Shown one piece after another: positions 10,028 through 18,497 of a stretch of 64,000 bases of DNA. The notes under the pieces were generated by a model that had not been told where the DNA came from, did not search any database, and worked only from the letters and a program-made list of their open reading frames with translations. The DNA is from Leucobacter exalbidus (GTDB lineage Bacteria > Actinomycetota > Actinomycetes > Actinomycetales > Microbacteriaceae), in NCBI RefSeq assembly GCF_017834145.1, contig NZ_JAFIDA010000001.1, forward strand, positions 2,976,001-3,040,000. The letters run 5' to 3'. A program made the position numbers and the translations under genes. The first letter of the stretch is position 1. The number at the start of each line of letters is the position of its first letter.

Positions 10028-10081
10028 GCGGGCCATCGCGTAAGCTGAGCCGTTCGCCCCCACACCCAGAAATTATGTGAC

Positions 10082-11404
10082 ATGCCACGCACCTTGCAGC
10101 CCCACTCGTACACCCCGCACGCCTACGTGCCACGGTCTGGTGATGCCAGATACGCGGTGCGGCACACCCGGCTCGACCTCGACTACACGCCGCGCACCAA
10201 CCGCCTGAAGGGCAGCGCGACGCTGTCGGTGGAAGTACTCGAACCCACGAAATCGATTCGGGTGGACCTCGCGGGGCTACAAACGGGCAAAGTGCGCGTT
10301 AATGGCAAAGTACACAAGGCCGTCGCGCAAGATGACCTGGGCCTAAAGATACGTTTCGTCGATACGGTGCCGGCGGGGTCACAGCTGACACTCGCGATCG
10401 AGTACGCGGGATCCCCGGCCCCCTTGAAGTCACGGTGGGGGCTCATTGGCTGGGAAGAACTCGAAAACGGTGTGCTCGTGGCCTCGCAGCCCAACGGCGC
10501 ACCCACCTGGTTCCCCTGCAATGACCGCGTCGACGACCGCGGCACCTACGACATTCGGTTCACCTGCGACCGCGAATTCTTCGTCGCCGTCACCGGAGCG
10601 CCAGGGTCAGTGACCACGCGCGGCGGGCGACGCACCTGGTCCTTCACCAGCGACGTTCCCACCGCCAGCTACCTGCTCGCAGCCCACGTGGGGTACTACG
10701 CCGAATTCTTCCTCGGGGCGGCCCGCATCGTCACCCCGCCCGCTCAAGTCGCCCAGGTACGCGAAGCATTTGCCCCCATCGAACAGATGATGACCGTGTT
10801 CGAAACATGGTTTGGGGCATACCCGCAAGAAGACCTCACGATCGTCGTCACCGAAGAAGCCCTCGAGATTCCCCTCGAAGCCCAGGGGATGGCCACCTTC
10901 GGGGTCAACCACTGCGCCCCCGCAGAACAACGCCTGATCGCGCACGAACTCGCGCACCAGTGGTTTGGCAACAGCGTGGGCATCGGCAGGTGGGAAGACA
11001 TCTGGCTGAACGAGGGATTCGCCTGCTACGCCGAATGGGTGTGGTCAGAGGCCTCGGGTGGGCCGGCGCTCGCCGCCTGTGCCGAGGAACACTACGCATT
11101 GCTCGCATCATTACCGCAGGATCTGCGACTGCTCGACCCCGGCCCCACCGACATGTTCGATGACCGCGTCTACAAACGCGGTGCCCTGCTGCTCGAAGCG
11201 CTGCGGCGCACGCTCGGCGACGACGTGTTTCGCGCGATGCTGCTGGAATGGGCGACATCGCGGCGGCACCAGCTCGCCTCAACCGACGATTTCATCGCTC
11301 ACGTTGCGAAGTTCAGCGGTGACGCCGGCGGTGCCGCGCTTGATGGCCTGTGGCAGTCGTGGCTGCGCGACACGAAGCTGCCGCGGTTGCCGCGCAACAA
11401 ATAG
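10082..11404 (+). CDS. M1 family zinc aminopeptidase, compact form
   Basis: A 440-residue gluzincin. The zinc site is complete: HELAH at 288-292 and the third ligand Glu311 in NEGFACYAE, giving HEXXH-X18-E. The substrate-binding exopeptidase motif normally reading GAMEN is replaced by PLEAQGMATFG, a variant seen in short actinobacterial M1 enzymes. There is no signal peptide or membrane helix. The N-terminal half is a beta-saddle domain, and the C-terminal ARM-like domain of PepN is missing. It starts 54 bases after the Pls-type synthetase on the same strand and is probably co-transcribed. Zinc aminopeptidases are known to degrade epsilon-poly-lysine in Streptomyces albulus (Pld enzymes), so trimming or recycling the polymer is a reasonable but unproven role. 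Confidence 0.9.
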   Translation: MPRTLQPHSYTPHAYVPRSGDARYAVRHTRLDLDYTPRTNRLKGSATLSVEVLEPTKSIRVDLAGLQTGKVRVNGKVHKAVAQDDLGLKIRFVDTVPAGSQLTLAIEYAGSPAPLKSRWGLIGWEELENGVLVASQPNGAPTWFPCNDRVDDRGTYDIRFTCDREFFVAVTGAPGSVTTRGGRRTWSFTSDVPTASYLLAAHVGYYAEFFLGAARIVTPPAQVAQVREAFAPIEQMMTVFETWFGAYPQEDLTIVVTEEALEIPLEAQGMATFGVNHCAPAEQRLIAHELAHQWFGNSVGIGRWEDIWLNEGFACYAEWVWSEASGGPALAACAEEHYALLASLPQDLRLLDPGPTDMFDDRVYKRGALLLEALRRTLGDDVFRAMLLEWATSRRHQLASTDDFIAHVAKFSGDAGGAALDGLWQSWLRDTKLPRLPRNK

Positions 11405-11429
11405 ATTGCGGCCGGTAGCTCGCGGGCGA

Positions 11430-12089
11430 TTACTTGTGCGCGATCGACAGGATGATGCCTGCGGGGGCACCCGGTAGCGCCAGCTCGAAGCACTCCAGCG
11501 CGCCAGTGCCGGTGCCGGTGCCGGTGCCAGCGCTCGCAGCGTACGCTGCCCAATCTCCGCGCAATCCCCGGCCGTGCGCTTTGGCGATGGCCTCAAGACG
11601 CGTCCAATCGCGCACCTGAGGAAGCGAACCGGGCACCCCGGGCGTACCCAGCCGCGATGATGCGCCCCGTTCGCCCGACCCGCCGAGCGCTTCGGTCACT
11701 GCCGCACGCGTCGCGGGGGAGTCCACCTCCACGTCAATGCCAAACGCCGAGGCGCCCGCGGGCGCGACGCCCACCACGACGAGGGACCCCGCGTAGCTCA
11801 CACTCACGAGGGGGACTGGGCAGGGCACTGCGCGGGGCACTGAGCGGGGCACAGCCACTGCCCCCGAGGCAGACATATCGCCTGCGGCCGAAGCTGCCGC
11901 GTTGAGCCCCACACGCAAAGGACCATGCGCGGCGCTGCCACACGCTGGGCATTGCTGAATGAGCTCGAAGCCCTCGCCCAGCTGCGAGCGCAGCAGACTG
12001 CGCAGCATGCGCCGCGACGCCTGGCGCCGATCGGGCAGCGCTTTACCCCAGGCAATTGTGATGCCGTGGGGCGCGTGAAGGGTGTGCAC
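11430..12089 (-). CDS. 4'-phosphopantetheinyl transferase, Sfp-like
   Basis: A 219-residue Sfp-type transferase that would attach phosphopantetheine from CoA to carrier-protein serines. The magnesium motif GIDVE (Asp119, Glu121) and the signature W-T-R-L-E-A-I-A-K-A-H-G-R-G-L (Trp162, Glu166, Lys170) are clear. The usual S-H-S/T motif before GID is SVSYAG here, so the His that contacts CoA is replaced by Tyr. Proline- and Thr-Gly-rich low-complexity stretches (about 80-95 and 188-196) interrupt it. Start is GTG at 12089. It converges on the aminopeptidase gene with 25 bases between stops, and is the obvious candidate to activate Ser603 of the synthetase. Confidence 0.88.
   Translation of the reverse strand: MHTLHAPHGITIAWGKALPDRRQASRRMLRSLLRSQLGEGFELIQQCPACGSAAHGPLRVGLNAAASAAGDMSASGAVAVPRSVPRAVPCPVPLVSVSYAGSLVVVGVAPAGASAFGIDVEVDSPATRAAVTEALGGSGERGASSRLGTPGVPGSLPQVRDWTRLEAIAKAHGRGLRGDWAAYAASAGTGTGTGTGALECFELALPGAPAGIILSIAHK
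11505..11530. repeat. GGTGCC hexanucleotide tandem repeat inside the PPTase gene
   Basis: Three and a half copies of a six-base unit encode the Thr-Gly run of the phosphopantetheinyl transferase. Gain or loss of units keeps the frame. Confidence 0.8.
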
Positions 12090-12175
12090 TCTCGCATGTT
12101 ATCGCTCGCGCAGAACTCGACGAATCGTGTAAAGACAGAGATCGCGGGACGATGCCCTAATCCCTCGCTATTGGG

Positions 12176-12784
12176 CTAGTGGTCGGATTGGCCCTCGAGC
12201 AGCGGCCGCAGTGCATCAGCAAACGGCTGCAATTGGATCGCGGTGTACTCATCAAGACTCATAGTGACCGTGGGAAGTTGGGCCCACGCCTCGGTGCAGT
12301 TGGTCGAGACCGCGAGCAGCGCCCGCACCACGTGATCCGTTAGTTCGACATCGGCGGCCGGCGCCAGCTCACGAACACCCCGTGCGAGATGTACTGCGAG
12401 TTCCTCTGATCGTTGCATCAATGATGCCCGAAGCTCCTGGTCTTCGCGCACGATATTCCATCGTTCGGCCAAAGCATCATGCTCGCTGATGCCGTGGCGT
12501 GCCAACGCGAGGAGAGCATCGACAATCGCGTCGACGGGAGACTGCTCGCGGTTAGCGGTTAGCCCGGTAAGGGCGAGTTCGAGGCGCTCATCAAGTTCGT
12601 CCCAGACCAGGTCGCGCTTCGCTGGGACATATGAGAACAGTGTTGTACGACTGATCCCTGCGGCACGTGCAATTTCAGCCAGCGAAGTGGCGGCATATCC
12701 ATTCTTGGCGAAGAGCCCGAATGCAATGTCGCGTACCTCGTCGGGGGAGGAGCTGCGCGGCCGGCCTGGTCGTTGAGTCGTCAA
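12176..12784 (-). CDS. TetR/AcrR family transcriptional regulator
   Basis: A 202-residue regulator. Residues about 10-60 form the TetR DNA-binding domain with the helix-turn-helix SLAEIARAAGISRTTLFSYV preceding a conserved K-x-D-L-V. The remainder is a helical ligand-binding domain without recognisable specificity. It is divergent from a zinc alcohol dehydrogenase gene, 152 bases away, and the intergenic region carries two short inverted repeats, so repression of itself and the dehydrogenase is the simplest model. The initiating ATG is at 12784. Confidence 0.9.
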   Translation of the reverse strand: MTTQRPGRPRSSSPDEVRDIAFGLFAKNGYAATSLAEIARAAGISRTTLFSYVPAKRDLVWDELDERLELALTGLTANREQSPVDAIVDALLALARHGISEHDALAERWNIVREDQELRASLMQRSEELAVHLARGVRELAPAADVELTDHVVRALLAVSTNCTEAWAQLPTVTMSLDEYTAIQLQPFADALRPLLEGQSDH

Positions 12785-12842
12785 TGATTACCCCTATCGT
12801 GCGGCTGGGTCGGGCTGCCTGGTAACTACCTCAGCCTACGGG

Positions 12843-12880
12843 AACAGCATCTGTTGGATATTTCCGAACAGTGTTAAGGT
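12843..12880. promoter_or_regulatory. Candidate TetR operators and promoter for the dehydrogenase
   Basis: Two inverted repeats, AACAGcatCTGTT (12843-12855) and AACAgTGTT (12867-12875), have centres 22 bases apart, i.e. two helical turns. TAAGGT (12875-12880) could be the -10 hexamer with TTGGAT (12854-12859) as a short-spaced -35. Functional assignment is inferred from position only. Confidence 0.4.
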
Positions 12881-12936
12881 ATTCGAAAATCGCGTGGTAC
12901 CCGCCCGCGATGCTGCTTGTCGAGAGGAACACGACT

Positions 12937-13953
12937 ATGAAGTCCGTCTACATCACCGGCCCCAACCAGATCGAATGGGTTGAGATCGAGCAGCCCACAG
13001 CAGGGCCAGGCGAGGTGCTGCTGAAAGTGAAGGCATGCGGCATTTGTGGTTCCGACGCGCACTATGCGCAGATGGGCGGAATCCCTCCGAACCAGGGAGC
13101 AACCCCGCTTGGTCATGAACCCGCTGCTGAGGTAGTTGAACTTGGTGCCGGAGTCGAAGGGCTTGAGGTCGGCGACCATGTCGTGATCGACACCATGCGG
13201 TTTAGTGATGGTTTGCTCGGCTCAGGCGGCAATCAAGGAGCGCTCAGCCCATATATTGTCGTCCACGATTACCAGCCGGGGGTGCAGCTCAGGAAGATCT
13301 CAGAAGAGGTGCCCTGGGAAGTGGCGGCACTGAACGAGCCAATGGCCGTCGCGTTGCACGCGGTGAATCGCAGCGGAGTACAAGTCGGCGATAAAGTCGT
13401 GATCTTTGGTGCCGGCCCTATCGGTCTCGGTGCACTGCTTAGCTACCGCCGTAAGGGGGCCGCGCACATTGTCGTTATCGACGTCGTGCCAGCACGGCTC
13501 GAGAAGGCATTGCAGGTCGGTGCAGACGCCGTTATTAATTCAGCCTCCGAAGACGTTGCAGCACGCCTTGTCGAACTGCATGGTGACGGCGCCACGATGA
13601 TGGCGCGCGGTGTACGCCCCGCGACTGATATCTATCTCGATGCTGCCGGTGTCGCTGTAGTACCGCAGCAGGTCGCAGGTATGGCTAAAAGTGGGGCCAC
13701 ATTGGCAATCGTTGCGGTGCACAAGCGGCCCGTCGAACTTAATTTCGATCAATTGTTGGTCACGGAACTCAACATCGTCTTCTCGATGGGGTACCCGACC
13801 GAGATTTTTGAGATTACCGATGATATTGAAGCTAACTGGGAGAAGTACGCGCTGATCATCAGCGACCGGATCCCGTTTGACCGCGCGTTGGAAGCACTCG
13901 AGCTTGCGGCGACTCCGGGGGCCGCGGACAAAGTTTCGGTGATCTTCGACTAG
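12937..13953 (+). CDS. Zinc-dependent alcohol/polyol dehydrogenase (MDR family)
   Basis: A 338-residue medium-chain dehydrogenase/reductase. Catalytic zinc ligands lie in CGICGSDAHY (Cys about 38) and GHEPAAEV (His about 61, Glu 62). The nucleotide fold motif VVIFGAGPIGLGAL begins near residue 152. The four-cysteine structural zinc lobe is missing: that stretch reads TMRFSDGLLGSGGNQGALSPY, as in some sorbitol/threonine dehydrogenase-like subgroups. GAGAGGA 11 bases upstream supports ATG at 12937 rather than earlier in-frame codons. Base composition is slightly less GC-biased than neighbours. Substrate is probably a sugar alcohol or secondary alcohol; regulated by the divergent TetR protein if the operators are real. 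Confidence 0.88.
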   Translation: MKSVYITGPNQIEWVEIEQPTAGPGEVLLKVKACGICGSDAHYAQMGGIPPNQGATPLGHEPAAEVVELGAGVEGLEVGDHVVIDTMRFSDGLLGSGGNQGALSPYIVVHDYQPGVQLRKISEEVPWEVAALNEPMAVALHAVNRSGVQVGDKVVIFGAGPIGLGALLSYRRKGAAHIVVIDVVPARLEKALQVGADAVINSASEDVAARLVELHGDGATMMARGVRPATDIYLDAAGVAVVPQQVAGMAKSGATLAIVAVHKRPVELNFDQLLVTELNIVFSMGYPTEIFEITDDIEANWEKYALIISDRIPFDRALEALELAATPGAADKVSVIFD

Positions 13954-14004
13954 CTGGCGCGGGCCGTGGTGCGCGCCCGCCCGCAGTAATGAAAGAATGG
14001 GCAC

Positions 14005-15303
14005 ATGGCCTCTCCTGTGAACTCGCCGCGCGGCATGCGCGATTTCCTTCCCGCAGACAAAGCACGTCGTGAGCACGCGCTTTCCGTCATCAAGGGGGTG
14101 TACCGCGCGCACGGCTTCGACGAGATCGAGACGCCCGTAGTCGAGGATCATGCCCGGCTGCACGCAGGGCTCGGCGGCGACAACGAAAAGCTGTCGTTCT
14201 CGATTCTGAAGCGCGGCATTCGCCCCGAACAGCTCGCCGCAGCCACCGAAGCTGGCGACGCCGAGAAGCTCGCCGACCTCGGCCTGCGCTTCGACCTCAC
14301 GGTGCCCCTCACCAGGTTCTATGCGACGAACCGCGCCGACCTCCCGCCCGTGTTCCGCTCACTGCAGATCGCTCCCGTGTGGCGGGCCGAGCGCCCCCAA
14401 AAGGGCCGCTACCGCCAGTTTGTGCAGGCCGACATCGACATCATCGGTGAAGCTGGGCTGATCGCCGAGATTGAACTGGTGACCGCGACCTCGCAGGCGC
14501 TCGCGGCGCTGGGGCTCACGGGTTGCGTGATTCGCATCAACGACCGCCGCATTCTGCTCGGCCTGCTCGCGCACTGCGGCTTTGCCGAAGAGACGCACGA
14601 TCGTGCGTTGATCACCATTGACAAGCTCGACAAGATCGGTGCCGCGGGCGTCGTTGACGAGCTGCGCGAGATCGACGCGGCCGCAGCCGAGCGCCTCGGT
14701 GAGGTGCTGCAGGCCGTTGAGCCCGCGCTTGAGGGCGACGGCATTGCGCTGACGCGCGAAGCAATCGCGGCGGTGCTGCCCGCAGGCGCCGCCGAAGAGG
14801 GCGTCACGAACCTTTCTGACCTCGGTGACGCGCTCGCGGGCGCACTGCCCGAGGGCGTCGAGGTGCGCTTTGACCCGACGCTGGTGCGCGGCATGGGCTA
14901 CTACACCGGCACCATCTTCGAGGTTGCGCACCCGGGCTCTGGCAGCTCGGTGGGCGGCGGCGGCCGCTACGACGGTATGGTCGGCCGCTTCCTCGGCCAA
15001 GACGTGCCCGCCGTGGGCTTCTCGATTGGGTTCGAGCGCGTTGTTGACCTCATCTCGCTGCCCAAAGAAACCGGCCCCGAGTCGGTTGCGCTCGTGTATG
15101 ACACCGACGTCGAGTTCGCTGATCTGCTCGTGCTGAAGCGCGCGCTCATCGAGCGCGGGCACCGCGTGCGCCTCGAGAAGCGTCAGAAAAACATGAAGGC
15201 GCTGCTGGCCCGGGTCGTCGGCGAGGGCTTCGCGAGCATCGCCAACGTGCGCGCGGGAATGAGCGACGTCGACGCGCTCGAGATTCGCCCGCTGCAAAGC
15301 TAA
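14005..15303 (+). CDS. hisS: Histidyl-tRNA synthetase
   Basis: A 432-residue class II aminoacyl-tRNA synthetase. The N-terminus SPRGMRDFLPADKARRE and motif 2 (FRSLQIAPVWRAERPQKGRYRQFVQADIDI, about 114-145) are those of HisRS; the histidine-specific segments LVRGMGYYTGTIFEV and GGGRYDGMVGRFLG follow near 292-335. The C-terminal anticodon-binding domain is about residues 345-432. It charges tRNA-His in the cytoplasm. AAGAAT ends six bases before the ATG, which suggests a leaderless message. Confidence 0.97.
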   Translation: MASPVNSPRGMRDFLPADKARREHALSVIKGVYRAHGFDEIETPVVEDHARLHAGLGGDNEKLSFSILKRGIRPEQLAAATEAGDAEKLADLGLRFDLTVPLTRFYATNRADLPPVFRSLQIAPVWRAERPQKGRYRQFVQADIDIIGEAGLIAEIELVTATSQALAALGLTGCVIRINDRRILLGLLAHCGFAEETHDRALITIDKLDKIGAAGVVDELREIDAAAAERLGEVLQAVEPALEGDGIALTREAIAAVLPAGAAEEGVTNLSDLGDALAGALPEGVEVRFDPTLVRGMGYYTGTIFEVAHPGSGSSVGGGGRYDGMVGRFLGQDVPAVGFSIGFERVVDLISLPKETGPESVALVYDTDVEFADLLVLKRALIERGHRVRLEKRQKNMKALLARVVGEGFASIANVRAGMSDVDALEIRPLQS

Positions 15304-15331
15304 GTCCCAGGCCAGGGCATTGACTCGGGCG

Positions 15332-15369
15332 GTGGGCGGTGCAACCCTTCAAGGGTTAGCACTGCCCAC
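15332..15369. other. Long hairpin before a VOC gene
   Basis: Arms GTGGGC-G-GTGC-AACCCTT and AAGGGTT-A-GCAC-T-GCCCAC pair almost fully around a single-base centre. It ends five bases before the GAGGAGG ribosome-binding site of the next gene. There is no T run, so it may act on translation or as an operator rather than as a hisS terminator. Confidence 0.55.
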
Positions 15370-15385
15370 GACCCGAGGAGGACCC

Positions 15386-15808
15386 ATGAGTACCCAAATA
15401 TTCGTTAATCTGGCCACCGACGATCTCGAACGTTCCAAAGCGTTCTACGTCGCGCTCGGGTGCGAAATCAACCCGCTGTTCACTGATGACAACGCAGCGT
15501 GCGTGGTCTGGAGCGACGAGGTATTTTTCATGGTGCTGACGCGCGAATTCTTCGGCACCTTCACCGACAAGCCCGTCGCCAACGCGCACGACACCGCGCA
15601 GGTGCTGCTGGCGATCTCACGCGATTCGCGCGCGCAGGTCGACGAGACGCTCGCCGCCGGTCTTGCCGCGGGCGGCACCGAGCCTCGCCCGGCGCAAGAC
15701 ATGGGGTTCATGTACTCCCGCGATCTTGAAGATCCCGATGGCAACGTGCTCGAGTTTATGTACATGGATCCGGCCGCCGTTGAGGCAGGCCCGCCCGACA
15801 TGAACTAA
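15386..15808 (+). CDS. VOC family protein (PhnB/glyoxalase-like)
   Basis: A 140-residue vicinal oxygen chelate protein, beginning STQIFVNLATDDLERSKAFYVALG and ending with DLEDPDGNVLEFMYMDP, the two repeats of the fold. This subgroup (lactoylglutathione lyase-like) often has no known reaction. GAGGAGG nine bases upstream fixes the ATG at 15386. A strong hairpin lies just before the ribosome-binding site. It stands alone between hisS and eno. Confidence 0.85.
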   Translation: MSTQIFVNLATDDLERSKAFYVALGCEINPLFTDDNAACVVWSDEVFFMVLTREFFGTFTDKPVANAHDTAQVLLAISRDSRAQVDETLAAGLAAGGTEPRPAQDMGFMYSRDLEDPDGNVLEFMYMDPAAVEAGPPDMN

Positions 15809-15940
15809 TCACGCGCGCAGCTCGGCACCGGCCCTCTGGCGACAGAATGCCGATGCTGATGCGCGCGAACCGGCCGATTCATGACCCGGATCGCGCCAAT
15901 TCTCAGGCCTTCCCCCGGTCTACGCGCGGCAACACCCTAA

Positions 15941-17317
<1,377 letters not shown>

Positions 17318-17345
17318 TAGTTACCCGTAATCGATAAGGAGCACG

Positions 17346-17804
17346 GTGAAGCACTGGGCTGAAGACCTCAAGGCATGGGCCTCGAGTCTCAAACTCAGCG
17401 GCTTCACCGTGCTCGTTGTCATTTTGGTGCTCGCGGGCGGGTTCATTGTGAGCCCCAGCCTGTCGACGTTTGTGGCGCAGCAGCGAGAAATCTCCGAGCT
17501 GCGCCGCAGCGTCGCAGAGCATCGACAAGCCGTCGATGAGATCGACGCCGAGCGCGCGATGTGGAAGGACCCGGTGTACATCAGGTCCCAAGCCCGCGAC
17601 CGGCTGTACTATGTGCTGCCGGGGGAGACCCAGCTCAATGTCATTGATGACGTCGTGATGCCCGTCGAATCTGAAGAAGAAACGAACGCTAAGCTGTCAC
17701 GCACCGAATCGAATTGGGCCCGCACCCTCGCGGCATCCACTCTTGCCGCGGGGCTCGCCCCCGAACCAGACCCGCAATCAACAACGAAGGACCCGCAGCC
17801 ATGA
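17346..17804 (+). CDS. FtsB/DivIC septum formation initiator
   Basis: A 152-residue bitopic division protein. Residues about 18-38 form the single membrane helix, followed by a coiled coil (REISELRRSVAEHRQAVDEIDAERAMW) and the conserved DPVYIRSQARDRLYYVLPGE motif (about 78-98). A disordered acidic tail follows. It would sit in the membrane at the division site with FtsL and FtsQ. The message overlaps the next gene by ATGA, so translation is coupled to DUF501. Confidence 0.93.
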   Translation: MKHWAEDLKAWASSLKLSGFTVLVVILVLAGGFIVSPSLSTFVAQQREISELRRSVAEHRQAVDEIDAERAMWKDPVYIRSQARDRLYYVLPGETQLNVIDDVVMPVESEEETNAKLSRTESNWARTLAASTLAAGLAPEPDPQSTTKDPQP

Positions 17805-18292
17805 GCCGCCCCCCATACGACGCCCCCACCGCCGCCGACATTGCCGCGGTCAGCGAGCAGCTCAGCCGTGAAGCCCGCGGTGTAGTGGGCATTGCCGCCC
17901 GCACCGCCACCGGTGAACCCACCGTGGTGGCCACGGCACCCCGTCTGCCCGACGGCTCGCCCTTCCCCACCTTCTACTACCTCAGCCACCCCGACGCGGT
18001 CGCTGCGGCGTCTCGCCTCGAGGCCGTTGGCGTGATGAACGAGTTCAACGAACTGCTCGCCGAAGACGAAGATATTCGTGCGCAGTACGCGCGTGCACAC
18101 GAGCAGTACATCGCAGATCGCGACAGCGTCGGCGAAGTACCCCAGCTTGCGGGCATCAGCGCAGGTGGCATGCCCACCCGCGTGAAGTGCCTCCACGCGC
18201 TCATCGGTCACGCCCTCGCGGCAGGCCCCGGCGTGAACCCGATTGGCGACCTCGCGCTCGAACGCTGCGGATGGAGCCCGGAAGCTCGCTAA
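17801..18292 (+). CDS. DUF501 domain protein
   Basis: A 163-residue cytoplasmic protein of the DUF501 family, unknown function, conserved beside eno and divIC in Actinobacteria. Typical segments are GVVGIAARTATGEPTVVATAPRLPDGSPFPTFYYLSHP (described by position 28-65) and MPTRVKCLHALIGHALAAGPGVNPIGDLAL near the C-terminus, which includes conserved Cys and His residues. ATG at 17801 overlaps the stop of the preceding gene. Confidence 0.93.
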   Translation: MSRPPYDAPTAADIAAVSEQLSREARGVVGIAARTATGEPTVVATAPRLPDGSPFPTFYYLSHPDAVAAASRLEAVGVMNEFNELLAEDEDIRAQYARAHEQYIADRDSVGEVPQLAGISAGGMPTRVKCLHALIGHALAAGPGVNPIGDLALERCGWSPEAR

Positions 18293-18395
18293 ATATTTCG
18301 TATTAATGCGGTTTTCGCGTTGATTCAAGTGTTTTAGTAGGATTTTCCGCTGAACTGGCGTTGCTCGCTAAAAAGAGCGAGTACACTTTGTTCTC

Positions 18396-18416
18396 GGGTG
18401 GTTTCACCCCTTTTTT
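18396..18416 (+). terminator. Terminator-like hairpin in the NADH dehydrogenase leader
   Basis: GGGTG-GTTT-CACCC followed by C and six T residues, 82 bases before the NDH-2 start. A second small hairpin (CTCGC/GCGAG, 18364-18381) lies just upstream. It may simply end the eno-DUF501 transcript or act as an attenuator. Confidence 0.6.
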
Positions 18417-18497
18417 CTGTGCCCGCATTCGTGGGCGAGCCCGCGTTTTGCAACCGCACGCGGCACATTTGGCACATTGCATCAAGGAGACTACTTC

